Source of the DNA: Rhynchonema sp. JSB1_4
Lineage: Eukaryota > Nematoda > Chromadorea > Monhysterida > Xyalidae
NCBI GenBank assembly: GCA_030248065.1
Contig: JASAMV010003144.1
Coordinates: 1-64,000, forward strand
DNA: 64,000 bases
Direction: 5' to 3'
This document shows, piece by piece, positions 45,091 through 57,369 of this stretch (positions are counted from its first letter, which is position 1; every line of letters starts with the position of its first letter). The notes under the pieces are model-generated. The model did not search any database. It was not told the origin of the DNA and worked only from the letters and a program-made list of their open reading frames with translations. The position numbers were made by a program, and so were the translations under genes.

Positions 45091-46600
45091 CTAATGCAGA
45101 GGTCGCAATCGGGCTGGGTTGCCGGCCCGCCGCCCCCCTCCGGCCCGGCCCGCCCGACCCGAACCCCCAAATCTCCGGCCCGGCCCGAATTTTTGGCTCA
45201 GATTTTAACCCAATTTTCGTCATAATTTTTTTGCGATTTTTAGCCTATTTTTTGGCTGAAAATTCATTGTTTTCCATGGAAAAAAAAATTTTCAGATAGA
45301 CAATACTGATCACTTACTTGCCGAATCCGTCAGAATTTTAGATTTTTTGACAAAAAAAATCCCTACTTTTCATAAAATAAGTCACTTCAGAAGCTTCGGG
45401 CCGGGCTGCCCGGCCCGGCCCGACCCTCCAAATCTCCGGCCCGGCCCGGCCCGGCCCGAGCCAAAAGCCCAAATCGCGGCCCGGCCCGGCCCGGCCCGAT
45501 TGCGACTTCTGGTTCTGATCAGGGTCGCAATCGGGCCGGCCCGAGGTCGGGCCGGGCCGGGCCGGACGCGATTTTGGGCTTTTGGCCGGGCCGGGCCGGA
45601 GATTTGGAGGGCGGGCGGGCCGGGCACCCCGGCCCGAGCTTCTGAAGTGACTTATTTTACTGAAAAAGTAGGGTTTTTTTTTGTCAAAAATACTAAAATT
45701 TCTGACGGATTTGGCAAGTAAGTGATCAGTATTGTCCAGTGGTGTGGTCCCAGGCGTGCAATCAACCTACTGTCCACCAGAAAGGTCTGCAACTGCAATC
45801 AACCTACCTATTGTACCGGCCGAGCTTGGGGGGGACAAAATTTTTTATGTCTAAATTTAGATGAAAATGTGCTCTAAAACCCTCGCGATTTTTTGATTAT
45901 TTGGAGTGAAAAATATCGATTTTATACCATTTTGAGCCAAAAATAGCAACCTACTGTGCCAGCCGGGGGCGGCGACCTACCTACCTACTGTACCAGACCA
46001 GGATGGCGCGTCATCTACCTTACTACCTACCGTAAAAACCTAAATACAGCCCCCCCCCCCGGAATAGAGCCCCCCCAAAAAAAAGGGGCAGTGAATTAAT
46101 AGAGCCCCCCCCCCGGAATAGAGCCCCCCCTAAGTAACATCCCCTATACAGTAGTGTATTAAGGCTTATAGTTGTGGACAGGTACATTTATGCACGTTTC
46201 TGGTTCGTTCAGAGCACGTAATACGCCTCTTATTGACCAATAGACACGAATAAATGCGATTACAAGCGAAAAAACATCCTTTCAAACCCCTTTTTAGGGG
46301 TTTTTGGGGGCATTCTTGGGAACAATTTTTCAGGTTCGGGTCAGTAAATTAATAGAGCCCCCCCCGGAAAGAGCCCCCCCGAATAGAGCCCCAAAATGGG
46401 GTCAGTGAGATAATAGAGCCCCCCCCTCTATTTAGGTTTTTACGGTACTGTACCACGTACCAGGGGGACCCCCCCCGCCCCACCATTGGTTTGTATCTGG
46501 CACTTTTCATGAAAAAATGAATTTTCAACCAAAAAAAAAGATTCAAAAATCGAAAAATTATGACAAAAATTGGGTTAAAATTATGGGTGGGCAAATACGA
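45091..46600. mobile_element. Cluster of hAT-like elements, inner left arm
   Basis: Successive GGCCCGGCC arrays with CAGAGGTCGCAATCGGG-type ends (from 45,097) are followed by a CAGTGGTGTGGT-type end after the target octamer GTATTGTC at about 45,731, then a CCGTAAAAACCTAAATA-type element with GGGGGGCTCTATT units. It is the mirror of 48,895-50,460. No genes. Confidence 0.75.
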
Positions 46601-48894
46601 ACACTGTAGTGGTGGGGGGGGGGGGGGGGGCCCCCCCCCCTAAGGGGCAGGGGGAGCGTACCAGGCGGGGGGGCAACCAGGCCCCACCAAATGCGGGGGC
46701 ACTACCACAGCGAGCTAGGGGGGGGGGCTGGTACCGCCGTCAGTGAATGTTCAATTTCTCAATAGCCTCACTGCGGAATGTCAGGCAACTTAAAAATATT
46801 CCTTTAAAACGTTTCTGCAACCAGCTTAAATGAACTAGATTGCAAACAAACGATCTACATTAGCACAGCAGACTGTCAAAGTTGACCATTCGTTTAGAAA
46901 CGCGCGTCTGCTGCTTGCTCAGCGTGCAATGTTTCAAGCTTACACCGAGCTTACACTGAACTTTCTCACACCGAGCTTTCGACCGACCTTTACACCCAAC
47001 TGACCTTTACACCGTTTCAAAAATATCACCCAAAGGCTAAGGCCAGTTGAAAAAACTGGATGGACCGACTGGGCCGTTCTTTTGAAGCCGTGTTGCCGTG
47101 GGGTGGATTAATGATGTTAATCGAAAATGTTGTCCGACAAACTTAACAAATAAGGTGGCTGCCGGAGAGATCGTATGGGAGAAAAGTGACCATACCAGTG
47201 ACGCTGCTCTTCCAGCAAGTCCAAAACGTCGAAACAAACACCGTCTAATGCGCAAACCAACGTTGAGTCATGCTCACATGCACAATTTCGGAATTGCAAG
47301 AGAAACGCGTCATCATCGGCTTTTTGAAAGCATCAGAACCAGAGGTCGCAATCGGGCCGGGTTTGGCCGGCCCGGCCCGGCCCGAGCCCCCAAATCTCCG
47401 GCCCGGCCCGGCCCGGCCCGAATTTTTGGCTCAGATTTTAACTAGGCCTGGGCACAATACCACTTTTGACACCCAATACCAATACCAATACCGGGGTTGT
47501 GTATCATTAGGGTCCAGCGCTCACTTGGGTCCACTTTTTCGCTGGGCCTAGGCGTAGGCTTAGGCTTTCACTTCGGGTTAGGCTTGGGCTTAGGCCTACA
47601 CTGCGTATTTTAATAGGAGAGTTTGCAGCCTAAGCCTAAGCCTAAGCTTGAAACAAAGCTAATGAGCGCTGGACCCTAGTGAGCACTGGACCCTAATGAT
47701 ACACAACCATTATATGGAGGTTTGCGCGCGGAGCGCGCGATTTTTGGGGTTTTGAGGTCGAAAAACACCCATTTTTGCCTATAAAAACCATAAATTGATG
47801 GTTGCAACTTGCAAGGTACCCTCCGGGGTGGTTGCAAGGTACCTACCCTTCCCCCCCCATCCCCCCCAAGGGGTGGTTGCAAGGTACCTACTCCTTAGGG
47901 GGGGGGGAATCCCCCCCATCCCCCCCAGCCACTACACTGGTATTGGGTATTGGTCTTAGTATTGGTTTGGTATTGGGTTTTTGGTCTGGTATTGGGTTGG
48001 TATTGGGTTTGGTATTGGTTTGGTATTGGGTTTTGAGTCAGGTATTGGGTTTGGTATTGGTTTGGTATTGCGTTTTGAGTCAGGTATTGGGTTTGGTATT
48101 GGGTTTTTCAGGATTAGTATTGGGTATTGGTTTTGACCCAATACCTGGGCAAACCCAATACCAATACCCAATACCAATACCAGGCCAGCTTCAATACCAA
48201 TACCCAATACCCAATACCAGAATTATACCCAATACCAATACCAAACACTGGTATTGGTATTGGTATTGGGTGGTATTGGTATTGGGTATTGGGTATCAGT
48301 GTGGTGGCAGGCCAATCGACCCAAGATACCCTAGGGGGGGGGAAGGTTTCGGACTTACTCGAGATACCCCCCAGAGGCTACCCAAGATACCCCTATGGTC
48401 CGTCAAAAGGCGAAAAAAGGCCGTTTTTTGCATGCAATTTTACTGCAAAATTGGCCTAAAAATGGGTATTTTTTGACATTTTTGCCGAAAATTGGCCTAA
48501 AATGACCATTTCTGGGTGTTTGCGCGCGGAGCGCGCGATTTTTTGGGGTCCCGAGGTCGAAAAATACCTATTTTTACCCCCCCCCCCCCATAATACCCCC
48601 CATCCCCCCCCCCTAAGGGTTGACTCGAGATAGATACCCCTTAGCAATGGTGTGGCTGGGGGGGGGGGGGGGGGGGGGGTCCCCCCCCCCCCCCCCCCCC
48701 CATAATTTAGACATAAAATTTCGGTTTCCAGATGACCCCCCCCCCCAGTGGTACGACCCCCCCCCCCTAGCTGGCTGGTACAGTCGTTCGGTAGCCGCCC
48801 CGCATTTTGGGTGGTACAGTAGGTTGCCGCCCCGCCTGGGTAGCTACACCACTGCCCCTTAGGGGGGGGGAATCCCCCCCATCCCCCCCCCAGC
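46601..48894 (+). other. Palindrome spacer
   Basis: About 2.3 kb separates the arms. It contains G/C-run debris, about 300 bases of unique sequence near 46,740-47,030 (ending with repeated TTACACCGAGC/TTTACACC phrases), then the block shared with 29,275-31,700 including the TTAGGC-like array and the TATTGG palindrome. Homopolymers of up to 20 bases near 48,655-48,705 make base-level accuracy doubtful. Confidence 0.7.
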
Positions 48895-49028
48895 CCCTAC
48901 AGTGTTGGGTATTGTGCCCACCCATAATTTTAACCCAATTTTTGTCATAATTTTTGCGATTTTTGAATCTGTTTTTTTTGGTTGAAAATTCATTGTTTTC
49001 CATGAAAAAGTCGCCAGATAGACAATAC

Positions 49029-49798
49029 CAATGGTGGCTTGGGGGGTGGGGGTCCCCCCTAGGTACAGTAGGTACAGGTACCGTAAAAACCTAAATAGAG
49101 GGGGGGGCTCTATTATCTCACTGACCCCATTTTGGGGGGCTCTATTGCGGGGGGGGGCTCTATTCCGGGGGGGGGGGCTCTATTAATTCACTGACCCGAA
49201 CCTGAAAAAATTGTTCCCAGAAATACCCCCAAAAACCCCTAAAAAGGGGTTTGAAAGGATGTTTTTTCGCTTGTAATCGCATTTATTCGTGTCTATTGGT
49301 CAATAAGAGGCGTATTACGTGCTCTGAACGAACCAGAAACGTGCATAAATGTACCTGTCCACAACTATCAAGCCTTAATACACTACTGTATAGGGGATGT
49401 TACTTAGGGGGGGCTCTATTCCGGGGGGGGCTCTATTAATTCACTGACCCCTTTTTTTTTGGGGGGGCTCTATTCCGGGGGGGGCTGTATTTAGGTTTTT
49501 ACGGTAGGTAGGTAAGGTAGATGACGCGCCATCCTGGTACAGTAGGTAGGTAGGTCGCCGCCCCCGGCTGGTACAGTAGGTTGCTATTTTTGGCTCAAAA
49601 TGGTATAAGATCGATATTTTTCACTCCAAATAATCGAAAAATCGCGAGGGTTTTAGAGCACATTTTCATCTAAATTTAGACATAAAAAATTTTGTCCCCC
49701 CCCCAAGCTCGGCCGGTACAATAGGTAGGTTGATTGCAGTTGCAGACCTTTCTGGTGGTACAGTAGGTTGATTGCACGCCTGGGTAGCCACACCACTG
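49029..49798. mobile_element. hAT-like element with perfect TSD GACAATAC
   Basis: It begins CAATGGTGGCTTGG and ends CCACACCACTG. The 8-bp duplication GACAATAC is perfect at 49,021-49,028 and 49,799-49,806. A different TIR element (about 49,080-49,505, ends CCGTAAAAACCTAAATA) is nested in its left part. Non-coding. Confidence 0.88.
49080..49506. mobile_element. CCGTAAAAACCTAAATA-type TIR element, nested
   Basis: The ends are complementary (ACCGTAAAAACCTAAATAG and TATTTAGGTTTTTACGGTA). Subterminal regions repeat GGGGGGCTCTATT and ATTCACTGACC. The central unique part (about 49,200-49,400) contains AACCCCTAAAAAGGGGTTT. Half of the same element is at 31,858-31,977, cut off by the LTR element. Confidence 0.7.
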
Positions 49799-50996
49799 GA
49801 CAATACTGATCACTTACTTGCCAAATCCGTCAGAAATTTTAGTATTTTTGACAAAAAAAAACCCTACTTTTTCAGTAAAATAAGTCACTTCAGAAGCTTC
49901 GGGCCGGGGTGCCCGGCCCGGCCCGACCCTCCAAATCTCCGGCCCGGCCCGAGCCAAAAGCCCAAAATCGCGTCCGGCCCGGCCCGGCCCGACCTCGGGC
50001 CGGCCCGATTGCGACCTCTGATCAGAACCAGAAGTCGCAATCGGGCCGGGCCGGGCCGGGCCGCGATTTTGGGCTTTTGGCTCGGGCCGGGCCGGGCCGG
50101 GCCGGAGATTTGGAGGGTCGGGCCGGGCCGGGCAGCCCGGCCCGAAGCTTCTGAAGTGACTTATTTTACTGAAAAGTAGGGATTTTTTTTGTCAAAAAAT
50201 ACTAAAATTTCTGACGGATTCGGCAAGTAAGTGATCAGTATTGTCTATCTGAAAATTTTTTCATGGAAAACAATGAATTTTCAACCAAAAAATAGGCTAA
50301 AAAATCGCAAAAAAATTATGACGAAAATTGGGTTAAAATCTGAGCCAAAAATTCGGGCCGGGCCGGAGATTTGGGGGTTCGGGTCGGGCCGGGCCGGGCC
50401 GGAGATTTGGGGGCTCGGGCCGGGCCGGCCAAACCCAGCCCGATTGCGACCTCTGCATTAGAATTACAGTTAAAACCTAAATAGAAATGGGAGCTCGTTT
50501 GAAAAAAATTTTTCCTTCATGTTCGCTTCTGTTTCCGATTGAAATCACACGTGACGTGTCGAACAGCATCAACCAAGGGACGAAAAACCTGCGCGAAACG
50601 GCAAGCTTTCCTTCGGATTGGAACGGAAATCGGAAAACGCAAAACGGTGGGGCGATTGATTAAGAAAACCGCATCGCAGCATTCGCTTGGTTCGGTATCC
50701 AGCATCCAAAACGTTTGTTAATTGGCTGGCATTCGTTTTTGCAGATACATACGATACCAATTGTCCTGCCTGCTGGCTGCACGAGTGACTTGCTTTGCAC
50801 GACGTGGCTGGTGGTGATTTAGTGATGCAAAAAATTGCACACTCCTACAGGGGAACCAGGCATTTCTACAACAGCACCAGGCCCACACCAGGTTCACTGA
50901 TGAAAAAAAAACATATTTTTCCCAAATTCAAATGCATTTTTGATCCGCATGCAACGTTATTTAATTGATGCGTGCAACCTTGCCTTGTGTTTTCAG

Positions 50997-52489
50997 CCTC
51001 CTACAATAGCAACACAGAATCAACAAGTCGGTCTGGGTTTGGCTCACAGGTGCGTTTGTTTTGAAAAAAGAAAATGATCTCTCAAGCTTTTTTGCTTGCC
51101 GTCTGAAAGACGGTATGGTATACTTTTCAGAATGATAAAACACGACGTAGGAGTGGTGAGAGCGGCGCAGTGCCACACCAACACGTTGGTTGTTTTTGTC
51201 ATGTTTCTCAATTTGCGAATTTGGCAACAAGAATAGTTGTTCAGATTTACATTCGTAAACCCAAGTCTGATCGGACGAACAGTAATCCATCTCAATTTCA
51301 ACCGTCCGAGAAACACCAAGAAGCCATTGAATGTCTACAGTCTGGTAAGTTTCAATTCATTGCCTTGCTTGCCTTTGACACGTCACAAGGGATGGGATCC
51401 GGTGGTACCCGACACCTGATACCTATGCACAAAAAACCCGACACCGACACCCGACTAGAAAATAAAAGGCCGACACTTGGCAGTTCGAAAAATACCAAAC
51501 ACCCGACATCTTTTTTCGACCAAAAACAAGCAAAATTTTGCTCATTTGTGCCAATTTTTGGCTCAGTTTATTCAACTGATAGGTTTGTGAACAAACTCAA
51601 CACCGAAACAACGCGTTCTGCACCTTAGTGGTATGGGTCCAAGAAATATTTTGTGAAAATTCTCCTTTGAGCAAGATTGATGATTTGTACTGTAAGTCTG
51701 GGGTGTCGGATGTCGGGTCGAAAAAATCCGACACCCGGCATCTGGCCGATCTGGGGCAGCCGATACCCGACACCTACACTTTCTGTAAGTGCCGACATCC
51801 GACATTGCCCGATCCCCACACGTCACGCACGACATATTGAACAAAAAAGCTGAAATTTTATTTTGCAGCGTGGAATGAGTTTCAACAACCCGCGAACTCG
51901 GTTGTGAAATATACGCCACAGAAATCGGGCTACCACTCAGGTCAGTAAGCTTTGGATCAGTGTAGGTCCTGGGGAGAGGGGGTCCCCGTCCCCCTCGGGT
52001 ACGCCTGCCCCCTATTTTCCTCCGGGTACGTCTCCTCCTCCAATTTTTGCCTAAATTAGGCAAATTTTGGCCTAAAATGGTCATTTTTAGGCTTAAAATG
52101 CGTGATTTTTAGGTCAATGTTGCCAAGAGTCGCCAAAATACCCTCTTTATTTAGATTTTTTGCAAAAAGGGAAAAGATCGCTCAAATTTCCGACCTAAAA
52201 AATGACTAACATAACGGATTCAATCCTTGACAACCGGAAATTTCGTGTTTGTCTCGACTGTAGGTAAACACTGTTAACGTTCTGGGTTCGCAAATGCTTA
52301 CCTTTTTGCAGTTCCACAAACCGACGCAACTGCAAGATTACAAAGATTACATTAATTGTCAACGTTCTAAATTTGTTCATTTTGGTTTCAGATTTCGTGC
52401 CGTTTGACCTCGATAAATATTGTATGGAACGTTTGCTCAATGACATCAAGGCATCAGAACTTGCCAAAAAAGTGGCCGAGGGACTGTGA
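50997..52489 (+). pseudogene. Unidentified gene, right-arm copy with C-terminal frameshift
   Basis: Counterpart of 43,014-44,563. Exons: 50997-51049, 51245-51344, 51869-51940, 52392-52489. The last exon stops at TGA right after KKVAEGL. One frame over, a strongly hydrophobic segment (TLALSLTLIVIVWLLGLFL) continues to KIPWPSTSNK and a stop at 52,578, so a one-base change has separated the membrane segment from the rest. The first exon is 2 bases longer than in the left arm. An upstream open segment at about 50,520-50,710 probably belongs to it. It may be a pseudogene, a differently anchored isoform, or an assembly error. Confidence 0.45.
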
Positions 52490-53176
52490 CTCTGGCGCTC
52501 TCACTCACACTGATCGTTATTGTTTGGTTGCTTGGCCTCTTTTTGAAAATTCCTTGGCCATCTACAAGTAACAAGTAACTATCTTGATCTGGTATGATTT
52601 CAAGTGCCTCTCCTAGAGTGTTGACGTTTTTTTCTTTCAAAACATCTGTTTATACAACAATCCTCATGTTTAGCTTTATTTTACAAGAAAAAATTGGGTA
52701 GCCAAGTGACTGATCTTGCGCGTGTAAATAAGTCTCGTTTCCTACTTACGACCTATGGTATTTCTTGCAAAAAAATCTAGTGACTTAACCGTGGTGATAC
52801 GTTAATGCGGTTACGAGTTGTGCCCGTTGGATAGATTTATTTTAGCTAAAATAAAGTGTTTTGCGAGGTTTAGCGGTGTAAAGTGTTCCAGAACGTTTAA
52901 AATTGTTCCAGAACCAGCTGCTTTCTAAATTGTCTATTTTCTCGTATTATATGTCGTTTTAGCGCATAAATATCCTTATAACATTCTCATAATATGTACA
53001 ATTATAGCATGTATAGAATAAAATGAATGTCCGGAAGATTTGTGTGATCGTATTTTTAATCTCGTTGTGCAGTTGCTTCTACAGCAGCCTTGAAAAAGGA
53101 CTCTACTAAAGCGCGTGCTGGTTCCATAAGTTCCTTAAATTAATATTTAACTGATTTTTTTGTGCGCCGATTAACA

Positions 53177-56100
53177 ATGCAACGTATATTGACGCCAAGT
53201 CCGTTCACAACAAGGATTCGGCTGAGAAGAATAGCCTGTGATCTGGGTGAGTCAGTCTGATGTGACTTGACGAAGCAAAGTCTGCATTTTGATCCGAGTT
53301 TGTGTATCACGACAGCAGGGTGATGACAATGTATTCCTTTTTGGTTTTTGAGCTCTTACCTTTCTCAAAGCTGCTCAGTAAAAGAAAATTTGCCTGACCG
53401 GGCTTTAACCTTGATTTTCAGGCGTATTTCTATCGATTTGTGCGCCCGTGCTGTATTTCCAATTCGTTGCCGAGCCGTTCGAGCGTGGTTTCTACTGCAA
53501 CGATTTGAGCATACAACAGTCGTACCATGAGAGCACCGTGCCCAGTCATGTGCTGTATTTCGTGACAACGCTCATCGCTACTGTGCTCGTCAGTTATTTT
53601 GTTTAATTAATTGCAAGAAAGTTGACATATTTTCAGCTTCTGTCAAAATTTATTGTGCATCTGTAAAAAATCTGGATATCTTTCAGGTTTTTGCCACCGA
53701 AGCGCATTTATGCCATCGTGAGACGCTCACTGAATGTGCACCCGACTATCTCCTTCTGGCCGGATGTCGTGTGCACAGACTGTGGGTACGATGTTATCGA
53801 TTTTTAGGTGACATTTAATTTTTTCATTTTATTTTAGTGTTTTATGCTGGATTGGATTTAGGGCTCCCTTAGTCATTGTGGAAAATGGTTTTCTATGTCC
53901 AAAGTTTCCATTTCCATCTTCCAATGTGACTAAGGGCGGACTTAGGTTGAACAGGAAACGGAACAGGAAATATTTAAAATTTTGATTTCCGTGTTCCGTG
54001 TTTTTTTATTTTCACGGAACACGGAAACATTTCCGTGTCAATAGTTGCTGTTTGCGTCAACACGCGGGCTTTCGACGTCCGCGCGGGCTTTTGTCATCGT
54101 CACTGCAAAAGCACCGTTTGCGTGCCTGAATTATTTCCGTGTTCCGTGGCACGGAAATTTTTCCGTGTTCCGTGATTCTTCAAAAATTCACGGAACACTG
54201 AAATATTTCCGTGTTCCGGTTTCCGTGTTCAACCTAAGTCCGCCCTAAGGGCATACTGGAAAATGGAAATGAAACAAAACATGTTCTGTGTGAGAGCTGA
54301 CTAATCAGCGATCGAGAATTGAGCTGAACGCAAATTGTTTTTTTCATGTGTCAAGACATAGCTGCTGCAGAAAATTTGTTATTTTATTTCCATTTTCCAG
54401 TATGCGCTTGGTCATATTGGAAAATAGAAATGGAATACTTGGACATTGAAAATATTTTCTTTTCCATTTTCCACTATGATTCAGGGAGCCCGAACAAAAT
54501 CACAAAGTGTTTATTCTCATTTCATTTCGAGGTCTGTACGCCGTGACGTGCCTGTGCAATACGTTTATCACTGATTTGCTCAAGTTAACCGTCGGCAGAT
54601 TGAGACCAAATTTTTGGGCTGTTTGTCAGCCTTCTGTGGAAAATAGAGCTGCGTGCAATGATAGGACCAAGTAAGCACTGCGATTCCAGTTTATTAGTTT
54701 TTATTTGTCAGGGAGCGAATGAGATTTTGGTTCGAGTTTTATACGGAATTGTTTGAACATTTTTGGTGCGCCCAAAGTGGAAGTGGTATTGCTGCACATA
54801 ATTTGGCCAAAAGGGTCCACGAGCTCTCTTGCTGCTGTCGTGTTGTTTTACGCTCGTCACAATCGTATTCGACCCAAATTTCCCCGATTTCACAGATTCA
54901 TTAATGTGACCGAACTGCATTGTACAGCGACGGACAATGACGATCTATTGCGCGAGGCTCGTATGTCGTTCCCATCAGGTCACACATCGTTTGCATTCGC
55001 TGCTGCACTTTATTTGGTGGTTAGTTGCTTGTGGTTTATCAGTTGCGCTTGTAAGCTGTTGGTCAGGTTTGTGTACTCACACACAAAGTATCCGGTAAAC
55101 GAAATGTTCCAGTGGCTCAAAAGCGGTTGATCTGCTGGTTTATTTGCAGATGAAGATGTTTTGTGAGAAATACAAATAGCACAGTACTCAACTTTTGCAA
55201 TCCCTAAAATTAAGGTGGTTTTGGATGGATGCTCAATGGTTATTGTTTGGGATCAGAATCTGGGGGTTGTCCCACACACCCACACCCACACATCTGGCGA
55301 AAAAAACCACACACCCACACCCATTGATCTGAGACGTAATCAGATAAAAAACGTGACCTCTCTGTTGTCAGTTACCGAAAACACTTTCAGGACAAGACCA
55401 GCAAATTTTAATTGAGTCTTGGTGAAACGTTTCTGTGACTGTTTTGTGGTGGAAGCAGTGTAGTTCCTGGGGAGAGGGGCCCCTAAGCTACACTACTTTC
55501 CCCAAGGTATACTAGCACACTAATTTCCCCTCCGAGTACGCTAATTTCCCCACTTTTTGCCCAAAATGGGCATTTTCGGCTTAAATAGGTCATTTCTAGG
55601 TCAATGTTGTCAAAAGTCGCCAAAATACGCTTTTTATGAAGAATTATCTCCGAAAGGGTAAAAAATAGGTCAAATTTTCCACCTGATAAAGGGTCTTTTT
55701 CCTGAAAATTCCTTTTTCTTTTTGGTTTCAATAAAAAATTCAAATGAAACCTGTGTTGATGGTGCTGAAATTGAATTTTGCCACATTGTCAATGTCAAAA
55801 ACAAACAAAGTTGCAACTGTGTGGGTATGGGTTGACCCACACAGTTGAAAAAAAACCACACACCCACACGGTTGAAAGAGCCACACACCCACAGATATTG
55901 GTCGCACAATGACTTTATAAGAATTGGTCAATTTCTTTTCCTGAATCGTAAAGCAGGAAAGTGATAGGGCAATCACGTTGCGTTGCGCGATCACACACAA
56001 AGAATGCAGTCACCAAAATGTTTCAGACCCACAGGAACGTGGGCGCTCTGCTAGGTTATTTTCAGCTGAAAATGTTTTGTGAGAATTCACAAATAGCACA

Positions 56101-57369
56101 GTGGTTAAGAGTGACTGAACGTGAAAATCAGGATTCATTTGATGAATTCTTATACGATCGTTGTGTGACCAATATAAGAATTCATCAAATCAATCCTGAT
56201 TTTCACGTTCAGTCACTCTTAACCATTGTGCTATTTGTAATTCTCACAAAACATTTTCAGCTGAAAATAATCTAGCAGAGGTCAGACGTTGCTGCGGGTC
56301 TGAAACATTCCATTGTTTACATGCTTTGTATGCGATCGCGCAACGCAACGTCATTGCCCTGTCACTTTCCCGCTTTACGATTCAGGAAAAAAATGACCAA
56401 TTCTCATAAAGTCATTGTGCGACCAATACCAAAACAAAAATTGATCCTTCTTTTCGAAAAGCTTTTGTTTATTGCCAGCTCTACCTGCACTATCGTGCCC
56501 GTTGGCGTGTTGCCGGCAGTCGTCTGTTCATCTTTGTGTGCCAGTTCCTGCTGCTGTGCGCCGCGGCCGCCTGTGGTATGCCTTCATCTAATCCCATGTT
56601 TTGTGTTGGTTTTCGTTCTATTCGTGAATTCAAACAAATTCATTCACTTACCAATTAGGCGTGTCACGTGTCAACGATCACAAACATCACACCACCGATG
56701 TGCTGGGTGGTATGGTTATTGGATCACTTGTGGCAACTGCTGTGGTACGTTCGCAATAGAAGCGCTTTTTGTGTTGCTTGATGTTGATGAAAATGGCCTG
56801 TCTCGGTTATTGATTAGTTGGCGTAATTGCGTTTCGGTAATTGTTTTTGTGCAGCAGGTTTTTGTTGTGAATGACCAACTAACCGAAACAAACCTAAACC
56901 TCAGTATGTTGAAACGTCCTGGCGGCGCATGATGACTAACTAATTTGTATCGTACCCACACACTAACCGCAACTCGTTTGTGGTCCACAGGTTGTGTATC
57001 TGTGCCGCTGCTTCGCTGATACTCCGCTGGAATCACCAAAGAGACCAACTCAGACCCAAAGTTTCCCCGAGACGCGTATTCAAAATGGAGTTGTGCAGTT
57101 GCAAACGGTTAGTACTTGGTCCATTCGCTGATTATGATTTGCGCTGGTTATGGCTTGCATAATTTGTGTTCGATTTGTTCACAGTTGTCCGATTACTCTT
57201 CTTGACAACGAAGTTGAAAACGAGCGCGGTCTTATTGCAATGAAACATTGCTCTTTTGCAGACCTCACAAGGCGGTGTCACGAATGCAGCTGCAGTGATC
57301 ACTACGAATCGTGCATCGCGCTCCAGCATGCAATACGACAATCCAGCTCATGGTGATACGTTACCGTAG
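53177..57369 (+). CDS. Lipid phosphate phosphatase (PAP2/LPP family), right-arm copy
   Basis: Same enzyme as the left-arm gene, transcribed outward on the plus strand. Exons: 53177-53246, 53422-53588, 53687-53765, 54532-54670, 54896-55019, 56479-56575, 56659-56744, 56991-57107, 57262-57369 (328 aa). All three catalytic motifs (KLTVGRLRP, FPSGHT, SRVNDHKHHTTDV) are intact, so both arms can encode active enzyme. The clearest coding difference is Gly instead of Ala two residues after C3. Exon 3 can also read on to a GTACGA donor at 53,786, but that breaks phase with exon 4. Introns hold the same fold-back and TIR elements as the left arm with small differences. Confidence 0.88.

Larger units (their letters stand above)
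37840..46600 (+). repeat. Left arm of the ~9 kb palindrome
   Basis: It pairs with about 48,895-57,953 on the opposite strand. Exons of the lipid phosphatase are nearly identical between arms, while introns and embedded mobile elements carry small substitutions and indels. The outer boundary is sharp (the 3' LTR edge). The inner boundary is inside a G-run element near 46,600. It contains the phosphatase gene, an unidentified gene, several fold-backs and hAT-like elements. Confidence 0.93.
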
